Below, in pieces: positions 33,234-42,047 of a DNA stretch of 64,000 nucleotides (positions are counted from its first letter, which is position 1; the number at the start of each line of letters is the position of its first letter). The stretch lies in contig NZ_JAPVBH010000001.1 in assembly GCF_026967795.1 (NCBI RefSeq), forward strand, positions 671,028-735,027, in the 5' to 3' direction. This stretch comes from Modestobacter sp. VKM Ac-2986. GTDB taxonomy: Bacteria; Actinomycetota; Actinomycetes; Mycobacteriales; Geodermatophilaceae. The position numbers were made by a program, and so were the translations under genes. Below the pieces are notes generated by a model. It did no database searches and was not told the DNA's origin. It worked only from the letters and a program-made list of their open reading frames with translations.

Positions 33234-33511
33234 GCATGCGTCCGGACGAGTCCCTGCAGCTCGGGGCGCTCTACGACGCGCTGCGCACGCCCGCCCCGAT
33301 GCCGGCCGACCCCCGGCAGATGACCGGGTGGATGGCCCGCCTGGAGGCCGACGCCGCGCTGTCCGGCCTGATCTCCCGCGTGCTCCACTCCGGGACCGCG
33401 ACCACCGTCGAGGTCACCGACGCGCAGGCCCTGTTCGAGCGCAGTGGCACCGCCGCCGACTCCGCGCGGGTGACCCGCGCCTACGACGTCCTCCTGCACC
33501 ACGCCGAGTAG
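33230..33511 (+). CDS. Small hypothetical protein coupled to murB
   Basis: A 93-residue soluble protein, beginning MSMRPDESLQLGALYDALRT, with no recognised domain. GTG start overlaps the murB stop by four bases, so translation is coupled. A dispersed intergenic element starts right after its stop. It could be a lineage-specific cell-wall accessory, but this is only context. Confidence 0.7.
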   Translation: MSMRPDESLQLGALYDALRTPAPMPADPRQMTGWMARLEADAALSGLISRVLHSGTATTVEVTDAQALFERSGTAADSARVTRAYDVLLHHAE

Positions 33512-33566
33512 GCCCCGTCCAGGGCACCGCCCCGAGCTCGCGAGGGGTGGGGAGGACGGGGTCCTT
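33511..33566. repeat. Dispersed intergenic element (copy 4, inverted orientation)
   Basis: GGCCCCGTCC...GGACGGGGTCCTT fills the whole gap between two convergent genes (33511 and 33569). Its ends are complementary over about ten bases. It lies in the opposite orientation to copies 1, 3, 5 and 7 and serves as a likely bidirectional terminator. Confidence 0.65.
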
Positions 33567-33568
33567 CA

Positions 33569-34345
33569 TCACTCGGGGTCGCGGGCGACCTTGTGCTGGG
33601 CGGCCTGGGCGCGGGGGCGGACGACGAGCAGGTCGACGTTGACGTGGTGCGGGCGGGTGACGACCCAGCTCACGATGTCCGCGACGTCCGCGGCGACCAG
33701 CGGCTCGCGCACGCCGCGGTAGACGGCGTCGGTCTTCTCCTGCGACTGCGTCCGGTTGAGGGTGAACTCCTCGGTCTTCACCATCCCGGGTGCGATCTCC
33801 ATCACCCGCACCGGCTCGCCGACCAGTTCCAGGCGCAGCGTCTCGGCCAGCGTGTGCACCCCGTGCTTGGCGGCGGTGTAGCTGGCCCCGCCCTCGTAGC
33901 TGATCAGCGCGGCGGTCGAGCTCATGAAGACGACGTCCCCGGCGCCGGAGGCACGCAGCGCCGGCAGCAGCGCCCGGGTGACGCGCACGGTGCCCAGCAC
34001 GTTCACCTCGTAGGTGCGCTGCCAGGAGTCCAGGTCGGCGTCGGCCACGGGCGCGGTGTCGAACGCCCCACCTGCGTTGTTGACCAGGACGTCGACCCGC
34101 TCCAGCCCCGCGGCCAGGGCGTCGACGGAGGACTGGTCCGTCACGTCGAGGGCCACCGCGCGGCCACCGATCCGCTCGGCCAGGGCGGTCAGCCGGTCGA
34201 CGCGGCGGGCGGCCAGCACGACGGTGAACCCGTCCGCGGCCAGGCGTTCCGCGGTGGCCGCACCGATGCCGCTGGAGGCACCGGTGACGACGGCGACACG
34301 GCCCTGACCACGGACGGGGGACGGCGGGAGCTCGGGGCTGGACAT
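33569..34345 (-). CDS. Short-chain dehydrogenase/reductase (Rv0484c-like)
   Basis: A 258-residue [31 protein letters not shown] and catalytic YTAAKHG, with [11 protein letters not shown] in the substrate loop. Related to serine 3-dehydrogenase-like enzymes and to Rv0484c, which also lies beside mshA. I use the ATG at 34345; CAGGAT ends six bases before it, fitting a leaderless transcript. The extended frame upstream is unlikely. Divergent from mshA. Confidence 0.9.
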   Translation of the reverse strand: MSSPELPPSPVRGQGRVAVVTGASSGIGAATAERLAADGFTVVLAARRVDRLTALAERIGGRAVALDVTDQSSVDALAAGLERVDVLVNNAGGAFDTAPVADADLDSWQRTYEVNVLGTVRVTRALLPALRASGAGDVVFMSSTAALISYEGGASYTAAKHGVHTLAETLRLELVGEPVRVMEIAPGMVKTEEFTLNRTQSQEKTDAVYRGVREPLVAADVADIVSWVVTRPHHVNVDLLVVRPRAQAAQHKVARDPE

Positions 34346-34449
34346 GTGTCCATCCTGGCGCTGTTGCACACTGGGAACGAGACAGGGGTGCCCGACCGGG
34401 TGGCACACCAGCCACATGCGTCCCGGCGCCCGAGCGGGGGAGGAGTCCT

Positions 34450-35844
34450 GTGCCCGCTCGCCGTCACCCCCGCCAGCCCACGCCCTGGCGCGCCGGGCCG
34501 GTGCCCGACCCGGCCCGCCTCGTGCTGCCCCGCCGGGTCGCCACCCTCTCGGTGCACACCAGCCCGCTGGAGCAGCCCGGCGCCGGTGACGCCGGGGGCA
34601 TGAACGTCTACGTCGTCGAGGTCTCCCGCCGGCTCGCCGAGCGCGGCATCGCCGTCGACGTGTTCACCCGGGCCACCTCCAGCGAGCAGCCGCCGGTCGT
34701 CGAGATGGCGCCCGGCGTGACCGTGCGGCACGTCAGCGCCGGCCCCTTCGAGGGCCTGGGCAAGGCCGACCTGCCCGCCCAGATGTGCGCGTTCACCGCC
34801 GCCGTCCTGCGCGAGGAGGCCCAGCACGACCCGGGGCACTTCGACGTCGTCCACTCCCACTACTGGCTGTCGGGCCAGGTGGGCTGGCTGGCCCGTGACC
34901 GGTGGGGCGTGCCGCTGGTGCACTCGGCGCACACCCTGGCCAAGGTGAAGAACGCCGCGCTGGCCGAGGGCGACGAGCCCGAGCCGCGCGCCCGGGTGAT
35001 CGGTGAGGAGCAGGTGGTCGCCGAGGCCGACCGGCTGGTGGCCAACACCGCCGAGGAGGCCCGGCAGCTCGTCGACTTCTACGACGCCGACCCCCGCCGC
35101 ACCCTGGTCGTCCCGCCCGGGGTCGACCTGCAGCGCTTCGCCCCCGGCGACCAGCGGGCGGCCCGGCGGCGGATCGGGGTCCCCGAGGACGCCGTCGTGC
35201 TGCTGTTCGTCGGCCGCATCCAGCCGCTCAAGGCCCCGGACCTGCTGCTGGAGACCGCCGCGCGGATGCTCGCCGCCGACCCGGCGCTGCGCCGCCGCCT
35301 GCAGGTGCTCGTCGTGGGCGCCCCCAGCGGCTCCGGGCTCGCCGAGCCGCAGCGGCTGCAGGAGCTGGCCGTGGCGCTGGGCATCACCGACGTGGTGCGC
35401 TTCCTCCCGCCGCAGCGCGCCGAGCGGTTGGCCGACCACTACCGGGCCGCCGACGTGGCCGTCGTCCCCAGCCACAACGAGTCCTTCGGCCTGGTCGCGC
35501 TGGAGGCCCAGGCGTGCGGCACGCCCGTGGTGGCCGCCGCCGTGGGCGGCCTGCCCACCGCCGTGGACGACGGGGTGTCGGGTCTGCTGGTCGACAGCCG
35601 GGACCCGGAGGACTACGCCGCCGCCGTGCGCGGGGTGCTGGCCCGGCGCGCGCTGCTGGCTGTCGGCGCCCGCCGGCACGCCGCTGCGTTCAGCTGGGAC
35701 CGCACCACCGACTCCCTCGTCGACGCCTACGCCGCCGCGATGGCCGAGATGCGGGCGGCGGCCGAGACCCGCCGGGCCGCCCGGCAGGTCGCCCGCAGCG
35801 CCGGTGAGCGCTTCCGCACCCCGATGAGGCTGCGCGCCCGCTGA
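34450..35844 (+). CDS. mshA: D-inositol-3-phosphate glycosyltransferase MshA
   Basis: A 464-residue GT4 glycosyltransferase catalysing the first committed step of mycothiol synthesis, transfer of GlcNAc from UDP-GlcNAc to inositol-3-phosphate. Signatures: the glycine-rich acceptor loop [52 protein letters not shown] and the donor-binding [18 protein letters not shown]. It pairs functionally with mshD. The GTG has GGAGGAG five bases upstream. The Arg/Ala-rich ends are typical. Same relative position as Rv0486. Confidence 0.95.
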   Translation: MPARRHPRQPTPWRAGPVPDPARLVLPRRVATLSVHTSPLEQPGAGDAGGMNVYVVEVSRRLAERGIAVDVFTRATSSEQPPVVEMAPGVTVRHVSAGPFEGLGKADLPAQMCAFTAAVLREEAQHDPGHFDVVHSHYWLSGQVGWLARDRWGVPLVHSAHTLAKVKNAALAEGDEPEPRARVIGEEQVVAEADRLVANTAEEARQLVDFYDADPRRTLVVPPGVDLQRFAPGDQRAARRRIGVPEDAVVLLFVGRIQPLKAPDLLLETAARMLAADPALRRRLQVLVVGAPSGSGLAEPQRLQELAVALGITDVVRFLPPQRAERLADHYRAADVAVVPSHNESFGLVALEAQACGTPVVAAAVGGLPTAVDDGVSGLLVDSRDPEDYAAAVRGVLARRALLAVGARRHAAAFSWDRTTDSLVDAYAAAMAEMRAAAETRRAARQVARSAGERFRTPMRLRAR

Positions 35845-36088
35845 CCGGCCGGGCGCTGCCCGCCGGGACCGCCGGCCGTGCGCACCACCGGGTGAGCACG
35901 GCCGGGTGACACCCACTCGGCTCGGTGCTGCCGCGTGCCGTCACCGAGCGTGCGGGAGTGACCTGCGTCTCGCCGGGTCGGGTGACCCTCGACCGGACTG
36001 AGCGAAGGTCGTTGACCACGGAGCGTGCGGACGGTCAGGGTCGACGCAGCACCGCCGCGGCCCTCGCGGCGACGAGGAGGCCACCCAC

Positions 36089-37336
36089 GTGTTCGACGCC
36101 CACCCGGTCCGACGGGACCCGTTCGCCCCGCTGCTGGACAGCGACTTCGCCGCGATGCTGCGCCGGCTGGACCGGGCGGGCCTGGCCACCCACGCCGTCC
36201 CGACCGCGGGCGCGCCGCAGCCGATGACCGTCTTCGACGACGGCCGCACGCGGATCAACCTGGGCACCAACAACTACCTCGGCCTGGCCGGCGACCCGCA
36301 GGTGGTCGAGGCCGCGGTGGGCGCACTGCGCCAGTACGGCACCAGCGCCGCCGGCAGCCGCATGCTCAACGGGACGACGCGCCTGCACCTCACCCTGGAG
36401 CAGGAGCTCGCCGAGCACTACGGCACGGAGGACGCCGTGCTGACCTCCGCCGGGGTCAACGCCAACCTCGCCGTGCTGTCCACCAGCTGCGCCCCCGGCG
36501 ACGTGCTGCTCGTCGACGCCCACGCGCACGCCAGCCTGCACGCCGCCGCGGCCGCCAGTCGGGGCACCGTCGCACGCTTCACCCACAACTCCGCGGCCTC
36601 CCTGGAGCGGCGGCTGTCCGCGCTCGCCCCCGAGGCCGGCGCGGTCGTGGTCGTCGACGGCGTCTACTCGATGAGCGGGGAGGCGGCCCCGCTCGCGGCC
36701 ATCGCCGGCCTCTGCCGGCGGTTCGGGGCGCGGCTGGTCGTCGACGAGGCCCACGGCCTGGGCGTGCTCGGCGAGCACGGCCGGGGCGCCGCCGAGGAGG
36801 CCGGGGTGCTGGACCGGGTCGACGCGGTGACCGTGGCCTTCAGCAAGTCCCTGGCCAGCGTGGGCGGTGCGGTCATGACCTCGCGGGCCGTCGCCGAGGG
36901 CATCCGCTGCACGTCGATGCCCTACGTGTTCAGCGCCGCCAACGACCCGTCCGCGGTCGCTGCGGCCCTGGCCTCGCTGCGCGTCCTGCGCCGGGAGCCC
37001 GAGCGGATGCAGCGGCTGCGCGACAACGGCGACCTGCTCCGCCGGGTGCTCACCGAGTGCGGGGCCGCGCCGCTGCCGGGCCGGGGTGCGGTCATCGCCG
37101 TCCCCACCGGCGAGGACGACGTCACCCGGCGCGCCTGGGCCGCCGCCCACGACGCCGGCGTCTACACCAACGCGGTCGCCCACCCGGCCGTGCCGCGGGG
37201 CAAGGGGCTGCTGCGGCTGGTGGCCATGGCCACCCACACGCAGGAGCAGCTGGTCCGGGCCGGTGAGATCGTGGCCGCCGCCGTCCTGGCCGGCCGCGCA
37301 CCGGCGCGCGACCGCGACGTCGCGGTCATGGCCTAG
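36089..37336 (+). CDS. Alpha-oxoamine synthase-family PLP enzyme (BioF/Kbl-like)
   Basis: A 415-residue fold-type I PLP enzyme of the alpha-oxoamine synthase group (BioF, Kbl, serine palmitoyltransferase). Signatures: RINLGTNNYLGLAGDP, DEAHGLGVLGEHGRGAAEE and Schiff-base lysine in VTVAFSKSLASVGGAV. These enzymes condense an amino acid with an acyl-CoA. The N-terminus is longer than in BioF. It lies between mshA and gpmA, where Mycobacterium has other genes, so function cannot be read from context. The GTG has GAGGAGG upstream. Confidence 0.85.
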   Translation: MFDAHPVRRDPFAPLLDSDFAAMLRRLDRAGLATHAVPTAGAPQPMTVFDDGRTRINLGTNNYLGLAGDPQVVEAAVGALRQYGTSAAGSRMLNGTTRLHLTLEQELAEHYGTEDAVLTSAGVNANLAVLSTSCAPGDVLLVDAHAHASLHAAAAASRGTVARFTHNSAASLERRLSALAPEAGAVVVVDGVYSMSGEAAPLAAIAGLCRRFGARLVVDEAHGLGVLGEHGRGAAEEAGVLDRVDAVTVAFSKSLASVGGAVMTSRAVAEGIRCTSMPYVFSAANDPSAVAAALASLRVLRREPERMQRLRDNGDLLRRVLTECGAAPLPGRGAVIAVPTGEDDVTRRAWAAAHDAGVYTNAVAHPAVPRGKGLLRLVAMATHTQEQLVRAGEIVAAAVLAGRAPARDRDVAVMA

Positions 37337-37408
37337 CCGATCGTGCTCGGGGTGGGCCCCGGGGGTGGCCACCCCACCGGCCCGGCCCCGGTCGGGCAGG
37401 ATGGCGGC

Positions 37409-38164
37409 GTGACCTCCTCTGGGACCCTCATCCTGCTCCGCCACGGCGAGAGCGAGTGGAACAAGGCCAACCTCTTCACCGGCTGGGTGGACGTCGAGCT
37501 GTCGGAGAAGGGCCGCGCCGAGGCAGCCCGCGGCGGCCGGCTGCTCGCCGAGCACGACGTGCTGCCCGACGTCCTGCACACCTCGCTGCTCAAGCGGGCG
37601 ATCACCACCGCGGAGCTGGCGCTGGCCGCCGCCGACCGGCAGTGGGTCCCGGTGCGCCGCTCCTGGCGGCTCAACGAGCGCCACTACGGCGCCCTGCAGG
37701 GCAAGGACAAGGCCGCCACCCTCGCCGAGTACGGCGAGGAGCAGTTCATGACCTGGCGCCGCAGCTACGACACCCCGCCGCCGCCGATCGAGGCCGGCAG
37801 CGAGTTCAGCCAGGACGCCGACCCGCGCTACGCCGCCCTGCCCCCGGAGGTGCGGCCGGCCACCGAGTGCCTGGCCGACGTCGTCGTCCGGATGCTGCCC
37901 TACTGGTACGACGCGATCGTGCCGGACCTGCGCGCGGGGAAGACCGTGCTGGTCACCGCGCACGGCAACAGCCTGCGGGCCCTGGTGAAGCACCTCGACG
38001 GCATGGGCGACGCGGAGGTCGTCGGGCTCAACATCCCGACCGGCGTCCCGCTGCGCTACGACCTCGACGACGACCTGCGCCCGCTCACCACCGGCGGCCA
38101 GTACCTCGACCCGGATGCGGCCGCCGCCGCCATCGAGGCCGTCAAGAACCAGGGCAAGAAGTAG
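37409..38164 (+). CDS. gpmA: 2,3-bisphosphoglycerate-dependent phosphoglycerate mutase
   Basis: A 251-residue glycolytic dPGM interconverting 3- and 2-phosphoglycerate. Phosphohistidine motif [33 protein letters not shown] and the second histidine in [14 protein letters not shown]. Length matches the family. CAGGAT ends six bases before the GTG start, possibly a leaderless promoter. Located just before senX3-regX3 as in Mycobacterium. A dispersed element and a strong terminator follow. Confidence 0.95.
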   Translation: MTSSGTLILLRHGESEWNKANLFTGWVDVELSEKGRAEAARGGRLLAEHDVLPDVLHTSLLKRAITTAELALAAADRQWVPVRRSWRLNERHYGALQGKDKAATLAEYGEEQFMTWRRSYDTPPPPIEAGSEFSQDADPRYAALPPEVRPATECLADVVVRMLPYWYDAIVPDLRAGKTVLVTAHGNSLRALVKHLDGMGDAEVVGLNIPTGVPLRYDLDDDLRPLTTGGQYLDPDAAAAAIEAVKNQGKK

Positions 38165-38165
38165 G

Positions 38166-38221
38166 AGGACCCTTCTGCCCCCACCCCTCGCAAGCTCGGG
38201 ACGGGACCCTGCAGAGGGGCC
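38166..38221. repeat. Dispersed intergenic element (copy 5)
   Basis: GAGGACCC...CAAGCTCGGGACGGGACCCTGCAGAGGGGC, immediately after the gpmA stop. It keeps the CTCGCAAGCTCGGG core of the family. Confidence 0.65.
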
Positions 38222-38224
38222 GGA

Positions 38225-38267
38225 ACGACGGAGGCCCCACCCGCTGAGCGGGTGGGGCCTCCGTCGT
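38225..38267. terminator. Bidirectional terminator between gpmA and phoU
   Basis: A perfect 20-base stem (ACGACGGAGGCCCCACCCGC and its complement) with a TGA loop, five bases before the phoU stop. Serves both convergent genes. Confidence 0.85.
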
Positions 38268-38272
38268 CGGTG

Positions 38273-38938
38273 TCAGTGCGCCTCGGCCGGGGCCGGCAGC
38301 GGGCGCTCGCCGGTGACCAGGTAGACCACCCGGCGGGCGACGCTCACGGCGTGGTCGGCGAAGCGCTCGTAGTAGCGGCCCAGCAGCGTCACGTCGATGG
38401 CGGCCTCGATGCCGTGCGGCCAGTCCTCGCTCAGCAGCTCGCGGAACATCGACTTGTGCAGCTGGTCCATCACGTCGTCCTCGGCCTCGAGCTCGATGGC
38501 CGCCTCGACGTCCCGCTTGGCGATGACCTGGCCGGCCTTGGTGACCAGGCTCTCCGCGACGTGACCGGCCTCCAGGAAGATCGGGCGCACCTCCTGGGGC
38601 ACCGCGTGCTCCGGGAAGCGCATCCGGGCGACCTTGGCGATGTGCTCGGCGAGGTCGCCCATCCGCTCCAGGTCGGCCACGATCCGCATCGCGGTGGTGA
38701 TCGCGCGCAGGTCGGTGGCGACCGGCTGCTGACGGGCCAGCAGGGTGAAGCAGCGCTCCTCGATGCTCTCCCGGACGGCGTCGATGCGCTCGTCCCCGGC
38801 GATCACCAGGTCGGCCAGGGCCACGTCGGCGTCGAGCAGGGCGGTGGTCGCCGTGCTCATGGCCGACCCGACGGAGTTCGACATCTCCACCAGGCAGGCG
38901 TTGATGTCGTCCAGTTCCTCGCGGTAGCTCTCGCGCAC
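38273..38938 (-). CDS. phoU: Phosphate-signalling protein PhoU
   Basis: A 221-residue all-helical PhoU with two three-helix bundles. Metal-binding E/D motifs appear as ITTAMRIVADLERMGDLAEH and later GRYYERFADHAVSVARRV. It modulates SenX3 or its equivalent and the Pst transporter. GTG start with GGAGGAAC upstream. It is divergent from senX3 with a 238-base region between. Confidence 0.94.
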   Translation of the reverse strand: MRESYREELDDINACLVEMSNSVGSAMSTATTALLDADVALADLVIAGDERIDAVRESIEERCFTLLARQQPVATDLRAITTAMRIVADLERMGDLAEHIAKVARMRFPEHAVPQEVRPIFLEAGHVAESLVTKAGQVIAKRDVEAAIELEAEDDVMDQLHKSMFRELLSEDWPHGIEAAIDVTLLGRYYERFADHAVSVARRVVYLVTGERPLPAPAEAH

Positions 38939-39075
38939 GGTTCCTCCTCGTAGCGTCGTCTGCGCCCAGGTGGCGCCCGACGGCGGCGACGCTCCCCAGC
39001 CGTGCGCGCCCGGGCTGTGCGCGACACGTGTGCCCCGAGGGTAGAGACCGCCGCGCCGGACACAGGCGGCTGGCC

Positions 39076-39104
39076 GGTGAACGCCCTGGTACCCCGCGGT
39101 GAAC
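39076..39104. promoter_or_regulatory. PHO-box-like direct repeats between phoU and senX3
   Basis: GGTGAAC occurs at 39076-39082 and again at 39098-39104, 22 bases apart (two 11-base units), with a degenerate unit between. On the minus strand these read GTTCACC, matching the RegX3/PhoP repeat. They suggest autoregulation of the divergent phoU and senX3-regX3. Confidence 0.65.
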
Positions 39105-39176
39105 AGATCACCCTCGGGTGGGTGATGATCACCTGCGGGTCCGGTGACGGGCCCGTCCGTGTCTAGCATCGGCCCC

Positions 39177-40502
39177 GTGGACCCGTTGGTCGCCCTGCTG
39201 GTGGGCCTCGTGCTCGGCCTGCTGCTCGCCTCGGTGGCAGTGGCCGTGCGGTCCCCGCGCGCCCGCCAGCGGCGGGAGGAACGCCGCAAGGGCCTCGGTG
39301 CCCCCGGCGCGGACGACGACCGCAGTGGGCTCCGGGCCGACGAGGAGGGCGCGCTCAGCCGCCGCCTGGTCGACCTGATGGACCCCGCCGTCATCGTGCT
39401 GGGCGCCGACGACGCCGTGCTCATGGCCAACCCCTCTGCCCGCGCGCTGGGCGTCCTGCGCGGCAACCGGGTGCTCGTGCCCGGCCTGGTCGAGGTCGCC
39501 CGCAACGTGCAGGTCACCGGCAGCCGGCGCTCCGACGTCGCCCTGCCCGGCGACCTGGTGGGCACCGGCCCCCGGATGGTCGGTGTGCACGGCATCCGGC
39601 TGGGCACCGGACCCGTCGTCCAGCCGGGTCCGGTGGCCCTGGTGCTGCAGGACGTCACCGAGGCGCGCCGCGTCGAGGCCGTCCGGCGCGACTTCGTCGC
39701 CAACGTCGGGCACGAGCTCAAGACGCCGGTCGGTGCGCTCGCACTCCTGGCCGAGGCCGTCCAGGGCGCGGCCGACGACCCCCAGACCGTGCAGCGGTTC
39801 GCCGCCCGCATGCAGCACGAGGCCGACCGGCTGGCCCGGCTGGTCCGCGAGCTCATCGACCTCTCCCGGCTGCAGGGCGCCGAGCCGCTGCCCGAGCTGG
39901 TGCCGGTCGCGGTCGCCACCGTCGTCGCCGAGGCCGTCGACCGCACCCGCGCCGCGGCCGCGGCCAAGGGCATCCAGCTCGCCGTCGCCGCCCAGCCCGG
40001 CCTCGTCGTCCGCGGCGACGAGGCGCAGCTGGCCACCGCGCTGACCAACCTGCTGGCCAACGCCGTCGCCTACAGCCCCGCGGACACCACGATCGCCGTC
40101 GGCGCCCGGGCCCGGTCCGGCTTCGCCGAGATCGCCGTCACCGACTCCGGCATCGGCATCCCGCGCTCGGACCGCTCCCGGGTCTTCGAGCGCTTCTACC
40201 GGGTCGACCAGTCCCGGGCCAGCGCCACCGGCGGCACCGGCCTCGGGCTCGCCATCGTCAAGCACGTGGCCAGCAACCACGGCGGCTCGGTCACCGTCTG
40301 GAGCGAGGAGGGCCTCGGCTCGACCTTCACGCTGCGGATCCCGCTCGACGCCGACGCCGAGGAACCGCACGACCAGGCGGCGCCCGAGCGCCCGCCGGTC
40401 CCCCCACTGCACTCCCCCCGGGGGATCGACGCCACCGGCGCCGACGCCGCCGGGGACACCGACCACGGCCCCGCTGGGGCTGCGAGGAGAGGACGGCAAT
40501 GA
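39177..40502 (+). CDS. senX3: Sensor histidine kinase SenX3
   Basis: A 441-residue membrane kinase with one N-terminal transmembrane helix (residues 4-24), a PAS-like sensory segment (about 60-160), the dimerisation domain DFVANVGHELKTPVGALALL with phosphoacceptor histidine and a HATPase domain with NLLANAV, DSGIGIP and GGTGLGLAIVKHVASNHGG. It signals low phosphate to RegX3. TAGCAT ends seven bases before the GTG, a leaderless pattern; this start gives the expected helix at the N-terminus. regX3 overlaps by four bases. Confidence 0.94.
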   Translation: MDPLVALLVGLVLGLLLASVAVAVRSPRARQRREERRKGLGAPGADDDRSGLRADEEGALSRRLVDLMDPAVIVLGADDAVLMANPSARALGVLRGNRVLVPGLVEVARNVQVTGSRRSDVALPGDLVGTGPRMVGVHGIRLGTGPVVQPGPVALVLQDVTEARRVEAVRRDFVANVGHELKTPVGALALLAEAVQGAADDPQTVQRFAARMQHEADRLARLVRELIDLSRLQGAEPLPELVPVAVATVVAEAVDRTRAAAAAKGIQLAVAAQPGLVVRGDEAQLATALTNLLANAVAYSPADTTIAVGARARSGFAEIAVTDSGIGIPRSDRSRVFERFYRVDQSRASATGGTGLGLAIVKHVASNHGGSVTVWSEEGLGSTFTLRIPLDADAEEPHDQAAPERPPVPPLHSPRGIDATGADAAGDTDHGPAGAARRGRQ

Positions 40503-41179
40503 CCCGAGTGCTCGTGGTGGAGGACGAGGAGTCCTTCTCCGATGCGCTGTCCTACATGCTGCGTCGGGAGGGCTACGACACCGTCGTGGCGGCGACCGGC
40601 ACGGACGCGCTCGTCGAGTTCGATCGGGCCGGAGCCGACATCGTGCTGCTGGACCTCATGCTGCCGGGTCTGTCCGGCACCGAGGTCTGCCGGTCGCTGC
40701 GGGCGAAGAGCTCCGTGCCGATCATCATGCTGACGGCCAAGGACACCGAGATCGACAAGGTCGTCGGCCTGGAGCTGGGCGCCGACGACTACGTCACCAA
40801 GCCCTACTCGGCCCGGGAGCTGGTCGCCCGCATGCGGGCGGTGCTGCGGCGCGGGTCCGAGGCCGAGGTGTCCACCGAGGCCACCCTGGCCGCCGGCCCG
40901 GTCCGCCTGGACGTCGACCGGCACGTGGTCGCCGTCGACGGGGCGCCGGTGTCCCTGCCGCTGAAGGAGTTCGACCTGCTCGAGCTGCTGCTGCGCAACG
41001 CCGGCCGGGTGCTCACCCGCGGTCAGCTCATCGACCGGGTGTGGGGCGCGGACTACGTCGGCGACACCAAGACCCTCGACGTCCACGTCAAGCGGCTGCG
41101 CGCCAAGCTCGAGCCCGACCCGGCGAACCCGCGTTACCTGGTCACCGTCCGCGGCCTGGGTTACAAGTTCGAGGCGTGA
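40499..41179 (+). CDS. regX3: Response regulator RegX3
   Basis: A 226-residue OmpR-family regulator. Receiver: VLVVEDEESFSDALSYML, phosphoacceptor in VLLDLMLPGLSG, conserved lysine in YVTKPYSARELVARM. DNA-binding domain: LKEFDLLELLLRNAGRVLTR then TKTLDVHVKRLRAKLE. It activates phosphate-starvation genes, including pst through PHO boxes. ATG overlaps the senX3 stop (ATGA). Confidence 0.95.
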   Translation: MTRVLVVEDEESFSDALSYMLRREGYDTVVAATGTDALVEFDRAGADIVLLDLMLPGLSGTEVCRSLRAKSSVPIIMLTAKDTEIDKVVGLELGADDYVTKPYSARELVARMRAVLRRGSEAEVSTEATLAAGPVRLDVDRHVVAVDGAPVSLPLKEFDLLELLLRNAGRVLTRGQLIDRVWGADYVGDTKTLDVHVKRLRAKLEPDPANPRYLVTVRGLGYKFEA

Positions 41180-41245
41180 CACATCGCGACCCTCCGGGTC
41201 GCACCGCGGCCAGGAGCGGGGTCGCCTCGCCCTGAGCCGCTTGCC

Positions 41246-41289
41246 GTGACGTCGGAGGTGGACCCTGCGGGCCCACCGTCCGGCGTCAC
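41246..41289. repeat. Hairpin repeat, copy A
   Basis: GTGACGTCGGAGGTGGACCC pairs imperfectly with GGGCCCACCGTCCGGCGTCAC. The core GGAGGTGGACCCTGCGGGCC is shared exactly with copy B 106 bases downstream. Outer stem bases differ from copy B on both arms. Confidence 0.7.
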
Positions 41290-41351
41290 CGCCTGCGGCG
41301 TCACGGACCCCGCGACTCGCGTGCGGGGCACTCTGCGTTGAGCCGTTTCCC

Positions 41352-41395
41352 GTCAGCCCGGAGGTGGACCCTGCGGGCCCACCGTCCGGGCTGAC
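41352..41395. repeat. Hairpin repeat, copy B
   Basis: GTCAGCCCGGAGGTGGACCC pairs with GGGCCCACCGTCCGGGCTGAC. Same core as copy A; the outer stem carries different but still complementary bases, so folding is maintained. Confidence 0.7.
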
Positions 41396-41502
41396 CGGCT
41401 GCGCCGTTCCTGCCTGGGTGTGGCGGTGGTCGGTCGGTGGTGCTCCGGGGGGCTGCTGCGGCAGCGCCCCGGTGGCTGGTGTCCGTGGACACCAGCCTGG
41501 TG

Positions 41503-41730
41503 TCACTTGCCGCGGCCGGTCTCGTTCTGGAGCTCGTCGATCTTGATCGAGGCGTCGGCCTTGCTGATGTCGTCCGGCACGTCCTCACCGGCCTGGTTGG
41601 CCAGGGTGTGGAGGTAGCTCTTCTGGGCGCCGGTGGCCGGCTCGCCGCCGGTGACCCAGTCGGAGGGGTCCTTCTCGGCGCTGGGGTCGCCGGGCTGGCC
41701 GCTGTTCACAGGTGCGTTGTCTTCGCTCAT
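41503..41730 (-). CDS. DUF3072 protein
   Basis: A 75-residue acidic protein with the DUF3072 pattern: KDPSDWVTGGEPATGAQKSY then LHTLANQAGEDVPDDISKAD and a terminal LQNETGRGK. Small helical proteins of this family are widespread in actinobacteria and have no assigned function. The start ATG is chosen by family N-terminus. Confidence 0.85.
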   Translation of the reverse strand: MSEDNAPVNSGQPGDPSAEKDPSDWVTGGEPATGAQKSYLHTLANQAGEDVPDDISKADASIKIDELQNETGRGK

Positions 41731-41759
41731 GTGTTCGAAGTACCCGGCGGTCCGGCGGC

Positions 41760-41974
41760 TCACACGCGCTGGAGTTCGAGTGCTGCGGCGGTGGCGCGGG
41801 CCGCGACGCGTGCCCGGGCCTCCTCCCACCGGCGGCGGTCCGGTAGACGTGCACGCCGCCGCACGGGCAGGCGACGTCCAGCGCGACGTGCGTCGGGTGG
41901 TTGGTCACCGAGCGCACGTGCCGGTCGGCCACGAGCTCGTCGGTGCGGGTGACGGGGCAGGTGATCAGGATCAT
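41760..41974 (-). pseudogene. Frameshifted small Cys-containing protein
   Basis: The frame from ATG 41974 reads MILITCPVTRTDELVADRHV and later VACPCGGVHVYRT, matching a common small actinobacterial protein with a CPCG motif. After the CCGCCGGTGGGAGG stretch near 41830 the sequence makes sense only in another frame (WEEARARVAARATAAALELQ, stop at 41760). The length is 215 bases, one short of a multiple of three. Either a recent one-base loss inactivated the gene or there is a sequencing error. If the first frame is followed it would run improbably into the DUF3072 gene. Confidence 0.6.
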
Positions 41975-42047
41975 GTCCCGAGCCTGGTAGGCACGCCGCA
42001 GGACGACGAGTGGCAGAGCTGACCGCGACCGCGTCACTTCTGCCATC

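Larger units (their letters stand above)
41180..41502. other. Intergenic region with paired hairpins
   Basis: A 323-base gap between regX3 and the convergent DUF3072 gene. No gene is seen. It holds the two long hairpins listed separately and a smaller CCCCGC/GCGGGG hairpin near 41310. Confidence 0.6.

Noticed and set aside
35845-36088. Possible operator or small gene between mshA and the PLP enzyme
   Set aside because: Scattered GTGACC/GGTCAGG words but no convincing symmetry, start or Shine-Dalgarno.
36025-37266. 413-codon frame within the alpha-oxoamine synthase
   Set aside because: A shifted frame of that gene, Arg-rich, without motifs.
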